A DNA stretch of 64,000 nt from JAKPAM01 sp047601745 (lineage in GTDB: Bacteria > Pseudomonadota > Gammaproteobacteria > Burkholderiales > Burkholderiaceae_E): NCBI GenBank assembly GCA_047601745.1, contig JASGIS010000001.1, forward strand, positions 5,890,001-5,954,000, written 5' to 3'. Shown here piece by piece: positions 1 through 7,983 of this stretch. Every line of letters starts with the position of its first letter. Position 1 is the first letter of the stretch. Made by a program: the position numbers and the translations under genes. The notes below the pieces were generated by a model. The model had not been told where the DNA came from. It saw nothing but the letters and a program-made list of their open reading frames with translations, and did not search any database.

Positions 1-371
1 GTGCGCAACGACCACTCGTACATGATCAGCGCCGGCGCCACGCCGAACGACACCATGTCGGACAGGCTGTCGTACTGCTCGCCGAACGCGCTCTGGGTGT
101 TGGTCAGCCGCGCGACGCGGCCGTCGAGGCTGTCGAGGATCGCCGCCATGAAGATCGCGATCGCCGCGATGTCGAAACGGTCGTTCATCGCCTGCACCGT
201 CGCGAAGAAGCCGGCGAACAACGCGGCCGTCGTGAAGGCGTTGGGCAGGATGTAGATGCCTCGGCCGCGGCGCTTGCGCACCTGGGGATCGGCGGCCATC
301 GCGGGCGGGACGGTCGGCGCGCCGGCTCGCGAGGCTCTGAGCCGGCGGAATCGCGGGGGCTTCTTGGTCAT
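1..371 (-). CDS. pssA: CDP-diacylglycerol--serine O-phosphatidyltransferase, 5' part (truncated by window edge)
   Basis: Membrane enzyme that makes phosphatidylserine, the precursor of phosphatidylethanolamine, from CDP-diacylglycerol and serine. Reading the minus strand from the ATG at 371 gives about 123 residues. After a basic, proline-rich start comes a membrane segment (IYILPNAFTTAALFAGFF) and the CDP-alcohol phosphatidyltransferase signature: LDSLDGRVAR, then GEQYDSLSDMVSFG with the paired aspartates. The C-terminal half lies outside the window. It follows ilvC on the same strand after a 72-bp gap containing a GC-rich hairpin. The ilv-pss linkage is usual in Burkholderiales. Confidence 0.93.
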   Translation of the reverse strand, partial: MTKKPPRFRRLRASRAGAPTVPPAMAADPQVRKRRGRGIYILPNAFTTAALFAGFFATVQAMNDRFDIAAIAIFMAAILDSLDGRVARLTNTQSAFGEQYDSLSDMVSFGVAPALIMYEWSLR

Positions 372-411
372 GGCGCCAGTATAGAGGCAATCCCCCGCCG
401 ATCCGGCGCGC

Positions 412-430
412 GGCGGCCCTCGCGGCCGCC
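412..430 (-). terminator. GC-rich hairpin between ilvC and pssA
   Basis: A perfect 7-bp inverted repeat (GGCGGCC, 5-nt loop, GGCCGCC) lies 14 bases after the ilvC stop codon. No T-run follows, so it may be only an attenuating or mRNA-stabilising stem before pssA. Confidence 0.3.
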
Positions 431-443
431 GTGTCGCGCGGGA

Positions 444-1460
444 TCAGTTCTTCGACTTGTCGACCAGCTTATTGGCCTTGATCCACGGCATCATCGCGCG
501 CAGCTTCTCGCCGACGATCTCGATCTGATGCTCGGCCATGATGCGGCGGCGCGAGGTCAGCGTCGTCGCGCCCGCGCGGTTCTCGAGGATGAACTCCTTC
601 GCGTATTCGCCGGTCTGGATCCGGTCGAGCACGTCCTTCATGACCTTCTTGGTCTCGGCGGTCACGATCTTCGGCCCGGTCACGTACTCGCCGAACTCGG
701 CGTTGTTCGAGATCGAGTAGTTCATGTTCGCGATGCCGCCTTCGTAGATCAGGTCGACGATCAGCTTCAGTTCGTGCAGGCACTCGAAGTACGCCATCTC
801 GGGCGCGTAGCCGGCCTCGACCAGCGTCTCGAAGCCCGCCTTGATCAGCTCGACGGTGCCGCCGCACAGCACGGCCTGCTCGCCGAACAGATCGGTCTCG
901 GTCTCTTCGCGGAAGTTGGTCTCGATGATGCCGGCACGGCCGCCGCCGATCGCGCACGCGTACGACAACGCCAGGTCGCGCGCCGAGCCCGACTTGTCCT
1001 GATGGATCGCGACCAGGCAAGGCACGCCGCCGCCCGCCGCGTAGGTGCCGCGCACCGTGTGGCCGGGGGCCTTGGGCGCGATCATCACGACGTCGATGTC
1101 CTCGCGCGGCACGACCTGACCGTAGTGGACGTTGAAGCCGTGCGCGAACGCCAGCGCCGCGCCTTCCTTCAGGTTCGGGCCGATGTCGTTCTTGTACGAT
1201 TCGGCGATGTTCTCGTCGGGCATCAGCACCATGACGAAATCGGCGCCCTTGACGGCGTCCTTGACCTCGGCGACGGTCAGGCCGGCGCCCTTGGCCTTAT
1301 CCCACGACGCGCCGCCCTTGCGCAGGCCGACCGTCACGTTGACGCCCGAGTCGTGCAGGTTCTGCGCGTGCGCGTGGCCCTGCGATCCGTAGCCGATGAT
1401 CGCGACCTTCTTGCCCTTGATCAGCTTCAGGTCGCAGTCTTTGTCGTAGAAAACTTTCAT
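444..1460 (-). CDS. ilvC: Ketol-acid reductoisomerase (class I)
   Basis: Second common step of valine/isoleucine synthesis: NADPH- and Mg-dependent rearrangement and reduction of acetolactate or acetohydroxybutyrate. The 338-residue protein is the normal class I length. It has the Rossmann dinucleotide site near residues 20-40 (IIGYGSQGHAHAQNLHDSG), a glutamate-rich metal site (FREETETDLFGEQ) and the second-domain segment ECLHELKLIVDLIYEGG. The start MKVFYDKD matches the family. It is the third gene of ilvB-ilvN-ilvC, 86 bp after ilvN. Confidence 0.98.
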   Translation of the reverse strand: MKVFYDKDCDLKLIKGKKVAIIGYGSQGHAHAQNLHDSGVNVTVGLRKGGASWDKAKGAGLTVAEVKDAVKGADFVMVLMPDENIAESYKNDIGPNLKEGAALAFAHGFNVHYGQVVPREDIDVVMIAPKAPGHTVRGTYAAGGGVPCLVAIHQDKSGSARDLALSYACAIGGGRAGIIETNFREETETDLFGEQAVLCGGTVELIKAGFETLVEAGYAPEMAYFECLHELKLIVDLIYEGGIANMNYSISNNAEFGEYVTGPKIVTAETKKVMKDVLDRIQTGEYAKEFILENRAGATTLTSRRRIMAEHQIEIVGEKLRAMMPWIKANKLVDKSKN

Positions 1461-1546
1461 CCGATTCTCCGGTAAGTGGTGGTGTACGCCCCGACGGGCG
1501 CACGTGGCGACGCGACGCGCCGCCGAACTGATCGTTCAGGGCCTCG

Positions 1547-2038
1547 TCAGGCCCTGAGCACGCGTTCGCCGCGGGCGATGCCCGATGCGCCGGTGCGGAC
1601 CGTCTCGAGGATCGCGCTGCGGTCGAGCGCCTCGATGAACGCGTCGAGCTTCGGACCGTCGCCGGTCAGCTCGATCGTGTACGTCCGTTCGGTGACGTCG
1701 ATGACGCGGCCGCGGAAGATGTCGGCCATGCGCTTGACTTCCTCGCGATCCTTGCCGACCGCGCGCACCTTGATCAGCATCAGCTCGCGCTCGATGTACG
1801 GCGTCTCGATCAGGTCGACGACCTTGACGACCTCGATCAGACGGTTCAGGTGCTTGGTGATCTGCTCGATGACGTCCTCGGAGCCGCTGGTGACGATCGT
1901 CATCCGCGACATCGACGTGTCCTCGGTCGGCGCGACCGTCAGCGTCTCGATGTTGTAGCCCCGGGCCGAGAACAGGCCCACGACCCGCGACAGCGCGCCG
2001 GCTTCGTTCTCGAGCAGCACGGAAATGATGTGTCTCAT
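1547..2038 (-). CDS. ilvN: Acetolactate synthase small (regulatory) subunit
   Basis: Regulatory subunit that binds the end product valine and activates the large subunit. The 163 residues start with a canonical ACT domain (MRHIISVLLENEAGALSRVVGLFSARGYNI, given here in part only for orientation: LLENEAGALSRVV, then FSARGYNIETLTV). A second, C-terminal ACT-like domain contains TYTIELTGDGPKLDAF. The length equals E. coli IlvH. The gene starts 10 bp after the ilvB stop, so the two are surely co-transcribed and probably translationally coupled. Also called ilvH. Confidence 0.97.
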   Translation of the reverse strand: MRHIISVLLENEAGALSRVVGLFSARGYNIETLTVAPTEDTSMSRMTIVTSGSEDVIEQITKHLNRLIEVVKVVDLIETPYIERELMLIKVRAVGKDREEVKRMADIFRGRVIDVTERTYTIELTGDGPKLDAFIEALDRSAILETVRTGASGIARGERVLRA

Positions 2039-2048
2039 CGCTGCCCCC

Positions 2049-3794
2049 TCACAGATCTTCGGAACCGAGCAGCATCTCGGTCAGGCCCTTGCCGCCCTGC
2101 ACCATCGGCCAGACGTTCTCGGTCTGGTCGGTGATGATGTCGAGGAACACCAGCCGGTCCTTGTATTTGCCGAACGCGTCGCGCAGCGCCGGTTCGACGT
2201 CGGACGCCGCCTCGATGCGCATGCCGACGTGGCCATAGGCTTCGGCGAGCTTGACGAAATCGGGCAGCGCGTCCATGTACGACTCGGAGTAGCGGCCGCT
2301 GTACTCGAGCTCCTGCCACTGCCGGACCATGCCCAGGTAGCGGTTGTTCAGGTTGACGATCTTGACCGGCAGGTCGTACTGCTTGCAGGTCGACAACTCC
2401 TGGATGCACATCTGGATCGAGCCTTCGCCGGTCACGCACGCGACCTGCGCGTCCGGATGCGCGAGCTTGACGCCCATCGCGTACGGCAGCCCCACGCCCA
2501 TCGTGCCCAGACCGCCCGAGTTGATCCAGCGGCGCGGCTTGTCGAAGCGGTAGAACTGCGCGGCGAACATCTGGTGCTGGCCGACGTCGGACGTGATGAA
2601 CGCGTCGCCGCCGGTGACTTCCCACAGCTTCTCGACGACGAACTGCGGCTTGATGATCCGGGCCTCGCGGTCGTACTTCAGGCAGTCGCGCTTGCGCCAG
2701 GTCTCGATCTGCGCCCACCAGTTGGCCAGCGGCTTGCCGGCGCCGCCGCCGGCCTGCGCTTCGCGGATCAGCGTCATCAGATCGCGCATCGCCTCGCGCA
2801 CGTCGCCGACGATCGGCACGTCGACCTTGACGCGCTTGGAGATCGACGACGGGTCGATGTCGATATGGATGATCTTGCGCGGGTTCTGCGCGAAGTGCTT
2901 CGGATTGCCGATCACGCGGTCGTCGAAGCGCGCGCCGATGGCCAGCAGCACGTCGCAGTGCTGCATCGCCATGTTGGCTTCGTAGGTGCCGTGCATGCCG
3001 GGCATGCCGACGTATTTCGGGTCGGACGCGCGGTAGCCGCCCAGCCCCATCAGCGTGTTCGTGCACGGGAAGCCGAGCAGGTCGACGAGCTCGTTCAGCT
3101 CGGGCGCCGCGTTGGCCAGCACGATGCCGCCGCCGGTGTAGATCATCGGCCGCTCGGCGCCGAGCAGAAGCTGCACGGCTTTCTTGAGCTGGCCCAGGTG
3201 ACCCTTGACGACCGGGTTGTACGAGCGCATCTCGACGGTCTTCGGGTACTCGAAGCGGCACTTCTCCCGGCTGACGTCTTTCGGGATGTCGACCAGCACC
3301 GGCCCCGGCCGGCCGGTCCGCGCGATGTGGAACGCGCGCTTGACCGTCACCGCCAGGTCCTTGACGTTCTTGACCAGGAAGTTGTGCTTGACGCACGGCC
3401 GCGTGATGCCGACGGTGTCGCACTCCTGGAACGCGTCCTCGCCGATCGCGTGCGTCGGAACCTGCCCGCTGATGACCACCATCGGGATCGAGTCCATGTA
3501 CGCGGTGGCGATGCCGGTGACCGCGTTGGTGACGCCCGGGCCGCTGGTGACCAGGCACACGCCGACCTTCTCGGTCGAGCGCGAGTACGCGTCGGCCGCA
3601 TGGACGGCGGCCTGTTCGTGGCGAACGAGGATGTGTTGGACCGGGGTGTATCGATCGCCGCCTTTTTGCGGGTCGCCCTGGCTGTAGATCGCGTCGTAGA
3701 TGTAGAGCACCGCGCCGCCGGGGTAGCCGAAGATGTGTTCGACCCCTTCTTCCTGCAGGCAGCGCACGAGGATTTCTGCGCCTGTCAATTCCAT
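2049..3794 (-). CDS. ilvB: Acetolactate synthase large (catalytic) subunit
   Basis: Thiamine-diphosphate enzyme condensing two pyruvates, or pyruvate and 2-oxobutyrate; first step of valine/isoleucine/leucine synthesis. From the ATG at 3794 it has 581 residues, the usual length, beginning MELTGAEILVRCL. The cofactor-activating glutamate lies in the early QAAVHAADAYSR region, and the ThDP/Mg motif GEGSIQMCIQELSTCKQY followed by NNRYLGMVRQ is in the last third. The frame is open further upstream to an ATG at 4001, which would add 69 Gly/Ala/Ser-rich residues unlike the family. A weak AAGG lies before 4001 and no strong Shine-Dalgarno before 3794, so the start is not settled. First gene of ilvB-ilvN-ilvC. 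Confidence 0.95.
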   Translation of the reverse strand: MELTGAEILVRCLQEEGVEHIFGYPGGAVLYIYDAIYSQGDPQKGGDRYTPVQHILVRHEQAAVHAADAYSRSTEKVGVCLVTSGPGVTNAVTGIATAYMDSIPMVVISGQVPTHAIGEDAFQECDTVGITRPCVKHNFLVKNVKDLAVTVKRAFHIARTGRPGPVLVDIPKDVSREKCRFEYPKTVEMRSYNPVVKGHLGQLKKAVQLLLGAERPMIYTGGGIVLANAAPELNELVDLLGFPCTNTLMGLGGYRASDPKYVGMPGMHGTYEANMAMQHCDVLLAIGARFDDRVIGNPKHFAQNPRKIIHIDIDPSSISKRVKVDVPIVGDVREAMRDLMTLIREAQAGGGAGKPLANWWAQIETWRKRDCLKYDREARIIKPQFVVEKLWEVTGGDAFITSDVGQHQMFAAQFYRFDKPRRWINSGGLGTMGVGLPYAMGVKLAHPDAQVACVTGEGSIQMCIQELSTCKQYDLPVKIVNLNNRYLGMVRQWQELEYSGRYSESYMDALPDFVKLAEAYGHVGMRIEAASDVEPALRDAFGKYKDRLVFLDIITDQTENVWPMVQGGKGLTEMLLGSEDL

Positions 3795-4088
3795 GATGTC
3801 GTCCAGTTTCAAGACCCAGGGAGCCTGCCCGCCGGCGCCGGCGCCATCGGATCGCGGATTGCTCCGGCGGTTTCCGGAGGCGGCGGGCGCACCCGAGCCT
3901 GCGGATCCCTGCGATCCAATCGCCCCGACACAGGCCTCGGTACAGGACCTGTGAGATTGATCGGACGTCCGTAACGGCTCTCGTGAAGCCGTGCCGGACA
4001 TTCGTTGCCTTCGGCCGGCCGGCGGGATTGCCGACGCGTCCGAGGCGGAAACGGCTACTCGCTCTGCTGAACGAGCCCGTTTTAGGGT

Positions 4089-4126
4089 AGCCGAATACTA
4101 TAAGCCACGAATAATCAAGTGGTCAA
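4089..4126 (-). promoter_or_regulatory. Sigma-70 promoter of ilvBNC
   Basis: On the minus strand TTGACC (4121-4126) and TATAGT (4097-4102) are separated by 18 bp, each one mismatch from consensus. Transcription would begin near 4090. That leaves about 90 nt before the ATG at 4001 or about 295 nt before the better family start at 3794. I could not find a leader peptide rich in Leu/Val/Ile codons, so attenuation is not supported. Confidence 0.75.
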
Positions 4127-4151
4127 GCCGGGTTCAGCGGTTCACCGGCCC

Positions 4152-5501
4152 TCAGGCCGAGCCGGCCGCGGAACGGCGCGACGACTCGTCCTGCGCGCCG
4201 GACCGGGTGCCGGCCGGACCGGGATCGATCCGCGTCACCATGACCTGGTCGATCCGGTAGCTGTCGACGTCGAGCACCTCGAAGCGGTAGCCGCCCCAGT
4301 CGACCGAGTCGGTGCGGCGCGGCACCCGCCGCAGCATCACCATCAGGAAGCCGGCCAGCGTCTCGTACTCGTCGGCGAACGGCAGATCGTCGAGCATCAG
4401 CGCGCGCTGGACGTCCTGGATCGCGGTGACGCCGTCGATCAGCCACGACGAATCGTCGCGGCGGACGATCTGCTCCTCGTCGGGACCGGCGACGAGATCG
4501 CCCATCACGGTGCTCATCACGTCGTTCAGCGTGACCACGCCGACGACCAGGCTGTATTCGTTGACGATCACCGCGAAGTCGTCCTGCGCCTGGCGGAACT
4601 GGTCGAGGACCTCGGCCAGCGACAACCGGTCGGGAACGACGAGCACCTTGCGCACCAACCCGTCCTGGGCCAGGCCGATCGGCCGCCCGCTGAGCACGCG
4701 CTGCAGGATGTCCTTCGCGTCGACGGTACCGATCACGTGGTCGATGTCGCGGTCGCAGACCGGATAGGTCGAGTACGCCTCGCTGGCGATCCGCGCCCGC
4801 ACCAGCGTCTCGGGATCGTCGCGCAGGAAGAACGCGATCCGGTCGCGCGGCGTCATCGCGCTGCTGACCGGGCGATTCTCCAGTTCGACGATGTTGGTGA
4901 TGACCTGCTGCTCGCGCACCGCGAGCACGCCGGCCTGGGCACCGGCTTCGGCCAGCGCCAGGATATCGTCGGGCGTGATCCGATCGTCGCGCCGGGCCGG
5001 CAGGCCGAAGACGCGGAACAGCAGGTCGTTGAGCTGGCTGAACACCCAGACCAGCGGCATCAGCAGCTTCAGCAGCACACCCATCGGGCCGACCAGCCGC
5101 AGCGCGAACCACTCGGGCTCGTTCATGCCCAGACGCTTCGGAAACAGGTCGGCGAACAGGATGAACGCCGACATCACGCAGACGAACGACAGCGCGAACG
5201 CGACGGTCTGCGCGGAAGCCGGCGACAGCCACCACACCAGGGCGGCCTCGAAGGTCGGCCCGAGCGCCCCCTCGCCGACGATGCCGCCGAGGATGGCCAC
5301 CGCGTTGACGCCGACCTGGATCGCCGTGAAATAGGCGCTCGGCTGTTCGAGGATCTGCAGCACCTTCACGGCGCGCGGATCGCCCTCTTCGGCGATCTGC
5401 TGCAGCCGAAGCCGGCGAGAAGCGGCGAGCGAGATCTCGGCCAGCGAGAAAAACGCGCTGATGCCGATCAGCACGGCGATCCACAGCAGACTCTGACCCA
5501 T
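4152..5501 (-). CDS. paeA: CNNM/CBS-domain membrane protein, PaeA (YtfL) type
   Basis: Inner-membrane protein of the HlyC/CorC (CNNM) superfamily. In E. coli the PaeA/YtfL member is known for exporting cadaverine and putrescine. The 449 residues show the N-terminal transmembrane DUF21 domain (FSLAEISLAASRRLRLQQIA, AILGGIVGEG, ILFADLFPKRLG), two CBS motifs in the middle (SSAMTPRDRIAF; DFAVIVNEYSLVVGVVTLND) and a C-terminal CorC_HlyC domain (GYRFEVLDVDSYRIDQVMVTRI). Order, length and many motifs match PaeA closely. A basic Asp/Ser-rich tail is extra. Whether it exports polyamines here is inference, helped by a lysine/ornithine/arginine decarboxylase gene 2.5 kb away. Confidence 0.85.
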   Translation of the reverse strand: MGQSLLWIAVLIGISAFFSLAEISLAASRRLRLQQIAEEGDPRAVKVLQILEQPSAYFTAIQVGVNAVAILGGIVGEGALGPTFEAALVWWLSPASAQTVAFALSFVCVMSAFILFADLFPKRLGMNEPEWFALRLVGPMGVLLKLLMPLVWVFSQLNDLLFRVFGLPARRDDRITPDDILALAEAGAQAGVLAVREQQVITNIVELENRPVSSAMTPRDRIAFFLRDDPETLVRARIASEAYSTYPVCDRDIDHVIGTVDAKDILQRVLSGRPIGLAQDGLVRKVLVVPDRLSLAEVLDQFRQAQDDFAVIVNEYSLVVGVVTLNDVMSTVMGDLVAGPDEEQIVRRDDSSWLIDGVTAIQDVQRALMLDDLPFADEYETLAGFLMVMLRRVPRRTDSVDWGGYRFEVLDVDSYRIDQVMVTRIDPGPAGTRSGAQDESSRRSAAGSA

Positions 5502-5833
5502 CCGGAACCTCTCGCGCCCTCCGCGCCCCGGTCGCCGAACACCTGCGGTCGCCGAACACCGCGCGCAGCCCGCAGCTTAACCGAGACGCGGGACCGGCCG
5601 CGTACGCCGCCCCCCGGGACGCCCTTCGGCGCAGGCTCGATCTTCGAGCGGGCAGGCCCCGGAACGGTGCACGCAGTCTGCTAGCATTGGCCGGCCATCC
5701 GGGTCGCCCGGCGGGAGGGCCACCCGGCGGAATCGTCCGGCCGCTGCCCGGCAGGGACGATCGTCTGGCCTCGCCGTTCCAGTATGGCCTCGCCGTTCCA
5801 TTCCGACACGCTCGCAGGATTCTCGTTCAACGC
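5502..5833. other. Divergent intergenic region with short direct repeats
   Basis: 332 bp between the divergent paeA and sigma factor genes. Two short direct repeats are visible: a GGTCGCCGAACACC pair around 5529-5560, and a 16-bp pair TGGCCTCGCCGTTCCA at 5766-5781 and 5785-5800, just ahead of the sigma gene. No convincing gene or consensus promoter was found. Confidence 0.5.
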
Positions 5834-6403
5834 ATGGCCACACGACAGGAGATCGCCGGCTTCCTGGCCTCGGTGGAGCGGCGGGCATTCAAGCAGGCGA
5901 TGTTCAAGGTGCGTGACGAAGACGTCGCGCTGGACGTCGTGCAGGACGCGATGTTCAAGCTCGTCGAGAAGTACGCGGACAAGCCCGCGGCCGAGATCGC
6001 CCCGCTGTTCCAGCGGATCCTGCAGAACGTCATCACCGACCACTTCCGCCGCCAGAAGGTCCGCAACCTGTGGACGACGCTGCTGTCGACGCTGCACGGC
6101 GACGACGAGGACGGCGTCGATCGCGACGTGCTCGAGAGCCTGGAGCCCGAGGCCGGTTCCGGCCACGCCGAGAGCGCCGCCGACGAGGTGCAGCGCCAGC
6201 AGATCCTGTCGATCATCGAGGGCGAGATCGCCAAGCTGCCCAAGCGTCAACGCGAGGCATTCCTGTTACGTTACTGGGAGGAAATGGACGTCGCCGAAAC
6301 GGCGATTGCCATGGGGTGCTCGGAAGGGAGCGTCAAGACTCACTGTTCACGGGCCACCCACGCGCTCGCCAAGGCTCTGAGCGACAAGGGAATCTCGTTA
6401 TGA
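5834..6403 (+). CDS. RNA polymerase sigma factor, ECF-like
   Basis: 189-residue alternative sigma factor. Region 2 is recognisable in VRDEDVALDVVQDAMFKLVE and the following LFQRILQNVITDHFRRQKVR. Region 4 has the helix-turn-helix LPKRQREAFLLRYWEEMDVA, then AMGCSEGSVKTHCSRATHAL. The ATG at 5834 (MATRQEIAGF) is preferred to upstream starts because region 2 begins soon after it. The stop overlaps the next start (ATGA), so translation of the DUF3619 gene is coupled. Target promoters are unknown. The cluster with DUF3619, DUF3106 and RDD genes recurs in Burkholderiales. Confidence 0.92.
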   Translation: MATRQEIAGFLASVERRAFKQAMFKVRDEDVALDVVQDAMFKLVEKYADKPAAEIAPLFQRILQNVITDHFRRQKVRNLWTTLLSTLHGDDEDGVDRDVLESLEPEAGSGHAESAADEVQRQQILSIIEGEIAKLPKRQREAFLLRYWEEMDVAETAIAMGCSEGSVKTHCSRATHALAKALSDKGISL

Positions 6404-6855
6404 ATGAAGCGCAGTTCGGCGCCCGCCTGGCGCGGGTGCTCGATACGTCGACCGACCGCCTGCCCTCCCGGATCACGTCTCGCCTGGCCTCCGCGCGCGA
6501 GACGGCGCTGGCGCGCGCGCCGCGGTCGGCGTTCGTCACCGTGGCCGCCGCCCACCCGTCGCTCGCCGGCCCGGCCGCGCCGCACGCGCTCCCGCGCGCC
6601 CGGTTCGGCGCGCTGGCCGGGGCCTCCGCCCCGCGGGGCGATTCGCCGCGACCGTGGTGGCGATGGCTGGGCGTCGTGATGCCGCTGCTGATCGTGCTGG
6701 CCGGCTGGGTCTCGATCAGTTACTGGGACGACGTCGTCAAGGCCGAGGAACTGGCCGACGTCGACACCGACGTGCTGACCGACGACCTGCCGCTCGAGAC
6801 GCTGGCCGAGCGCGGATTCGGCGTCTTCCTGACCACCACGGACGCGAAGCCATGA
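6400..6855 (+). CDS. DUF3619 single-pass membrane protein, candidate anti-sigma factor
   Basis: 151 residues. The first ~85 are basic and soluble-looking (FGARLARVLDTSTDRLPSRI). A single transmembrane helix follows at about 87-109 (RWLGVVMPLLIVLAGWVSI), then a short acidic C-terminal tail (EELADVDTDVLTDDLPLETL). The start overlaps the sigma factor stop by 4 bases. A cytoplasmic N-terminus, one helix, a short periplasmic tail and coupling to a sigma gene are the usual layout of an anti-sigma factor, but the family has no proven function known to me. Function is inference. Confidence 0.85.
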   Translation: MNEAQFGARLARVLDTSTDRLPSRITSRLASARETALARAPRSAFVTVAAAHPSLAGPAAPHALPRARFGALAGASAPRGDSPRPWWRWLGVVMPLLIVLAGWVSISYWDDVVKAEELADVDTDVLTDDLPLETLAERGFGVFLTTTDAKP

Positions 6856-7430
6856 CGCCGGCGATCCGCCTGCATGCCGGCCGGATCGGCGCGGCGATCG
6901 CGGTCGCCGCCGGCCTCGCCGTCACCGCGCTGCCCGCGGCCCATGCCGCCGACGACGTGCACGCCGACGCCTCGCGGCGGCCGCGCGCGTCGCTGCTGCC
7001 ACGGGCCGGCCCGATCTGGTCGACGCTGACCCGCGCGCAGCAGGAACTGCTGGCGCCGTTCGAGACCCAATGGAACGCCTGGAGCGCCGTCGAGAAGCGC
7101 GCCTGGGTCGTCGTCGCCGACCGCTACCCGACGATGTCGCAGGCCAAGCAGGACGCGCTGCGCACGCGGATCCGCGAATGGGCGGACCTGACGCCCGAGC
7201 AACGCCGGATGGCGCGCCTGAACTACCGGATCGTGCGCAATCTGCCGAAGGAAACGCGGGACGAGGAGGTGCGGCGCTACCAGGCGCTGACGCCCGAGGA
7301 ACGCGACGCGCTGCAGACCAGCAGCACCAGCAATACCGCCGCGCGCCACGCCGGCTCGCGGACCGGCCTGGCCAAACACGCGTCGCAGCCGATGCCGGGA
7401 CTGGGCGTGCCGCGAGCGATCACCCATTGA
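6852..7430 (+). CDS. Exported DUF3106 protein
   Basis: 192 residues with a signal peptide ending near residue 32 (VTALPAAHA, then ADD). The mature part is helical and charged, with repeated LTPEQRR / LTPEERD patterns (WADLTPEQRRMARLNYRIVR; RRYQALTPEERDALQ). Such LTxEQ helices resemble periplasmic sensor proteins such as CpxP in style, though not by demonstrated homology. It begins with an ATGA overlap on the DUF3619 stop, so sigma, membrane protein and periplasmic protein are all translationally chained. The C-terminal 35 residues are low-complexity. Confidence 0.85.
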   Translation: MTPAIRLHAGRIGAAIAVAAGLAVTALPAAHAADDVHADASRRPRASLLPRAGPIWSTLTRAQQELLAPFETQWNAWSAVEKRAWVVVADRYPTMSQAKQDALRTRIREWADLTPEQRRMARLNYRIVRNLPKETRDEEVRRYQALTPEERDALQTSSTSNTAARHAGSRTGLAKHASQPMPGLGVPRAITH

Positions 7431-7443
7431 CCACGCATCGAGC

Positions 7444-7953
7444 ATGACCGAGAACAAACCGAACGCCAACGCCTGGCGGCGACTGATGAGCCTGACCTAC
7501 GAGTCGGTGATCCTGTTCGGCGTCGTCTTCTTCTTCGGCTACGCGTTCTCGGCGATCACGCAACTGAAGGGGCAACCGGGTCCGCTGCTGTGGGTCTTCG
7601 ACGCCTACCTGTACGGCGTGCTCGGCGCGTACTTCACGTACTTCTGGAGCAACGGGCGCCGAACGCTGCCGATGAAGACGATGTCGGTCGAGCTGCTGGG
7701 GCCGGCGGACGCGCCGGTGACGCCGCTGCGCGCATGGTGCCGCTACACGGTCGCCGTCGCCGGCCTGTGCGCGGCGCTGGCCGCCACGCGCTACGTCAGC
7801 GGCTGGCTGTTTCCGCTGGTGATCCTGCCCTGGCTGACGACGCTCGTCGACCCGCAGCGGCGGGCACTGTACGACATCGTCTGCGGCACGCGGCTGGCGT
7901 TCTCGCCGATCGCCCGGCCGCCGCGGACCGCGTCGCGCGTGGCCGGCGCCTGA
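7444..7953 (+). CDS. RDD family membrane protein
   Basis: 169-residue inner-membrane protein with three to four hydrophobic segments. The first is LMSLTYESVILFGVVFFFGY. A GRRTLPMKTMSVEL loop carries the conserved basic residues of the family, and LVDPQRRALYDIVCGTRL lies near the C-terminus. RDD proteins are small transporters or ion exchangers of largely unknown substrate. It starts 13 bp after the DUF3106 gene on the same strand and probably belongs to the same operon. It converges with the decarboxylase gene. Confidence 0.88.
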   Translation: MTENKPNANAWRRLMSLTYESVILFGVVFFFGYAFSAITQLKGQPGPLLWVFDAYLYGVLGAYFTYFWSNGRRTLPMKTMSVELLGPADAPVTPLRAWCRYTVAVAGLCAALAATRYVSGWLFPLVILPWLTTLVDPQRRALYDIVCGTRLAFSPIARPPRTASRVAGA

Positions 7954-7983
7954 GAACGGCGCCGCGACCGCAGGCCGCGCGCG

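Noticed and set aside
2025..5684. Long plus-strand frames opposite ilvB and paeA
   Set aside because: Composition of antisense high-GC shadow frames; both genes on the other strand have full-length motif support.
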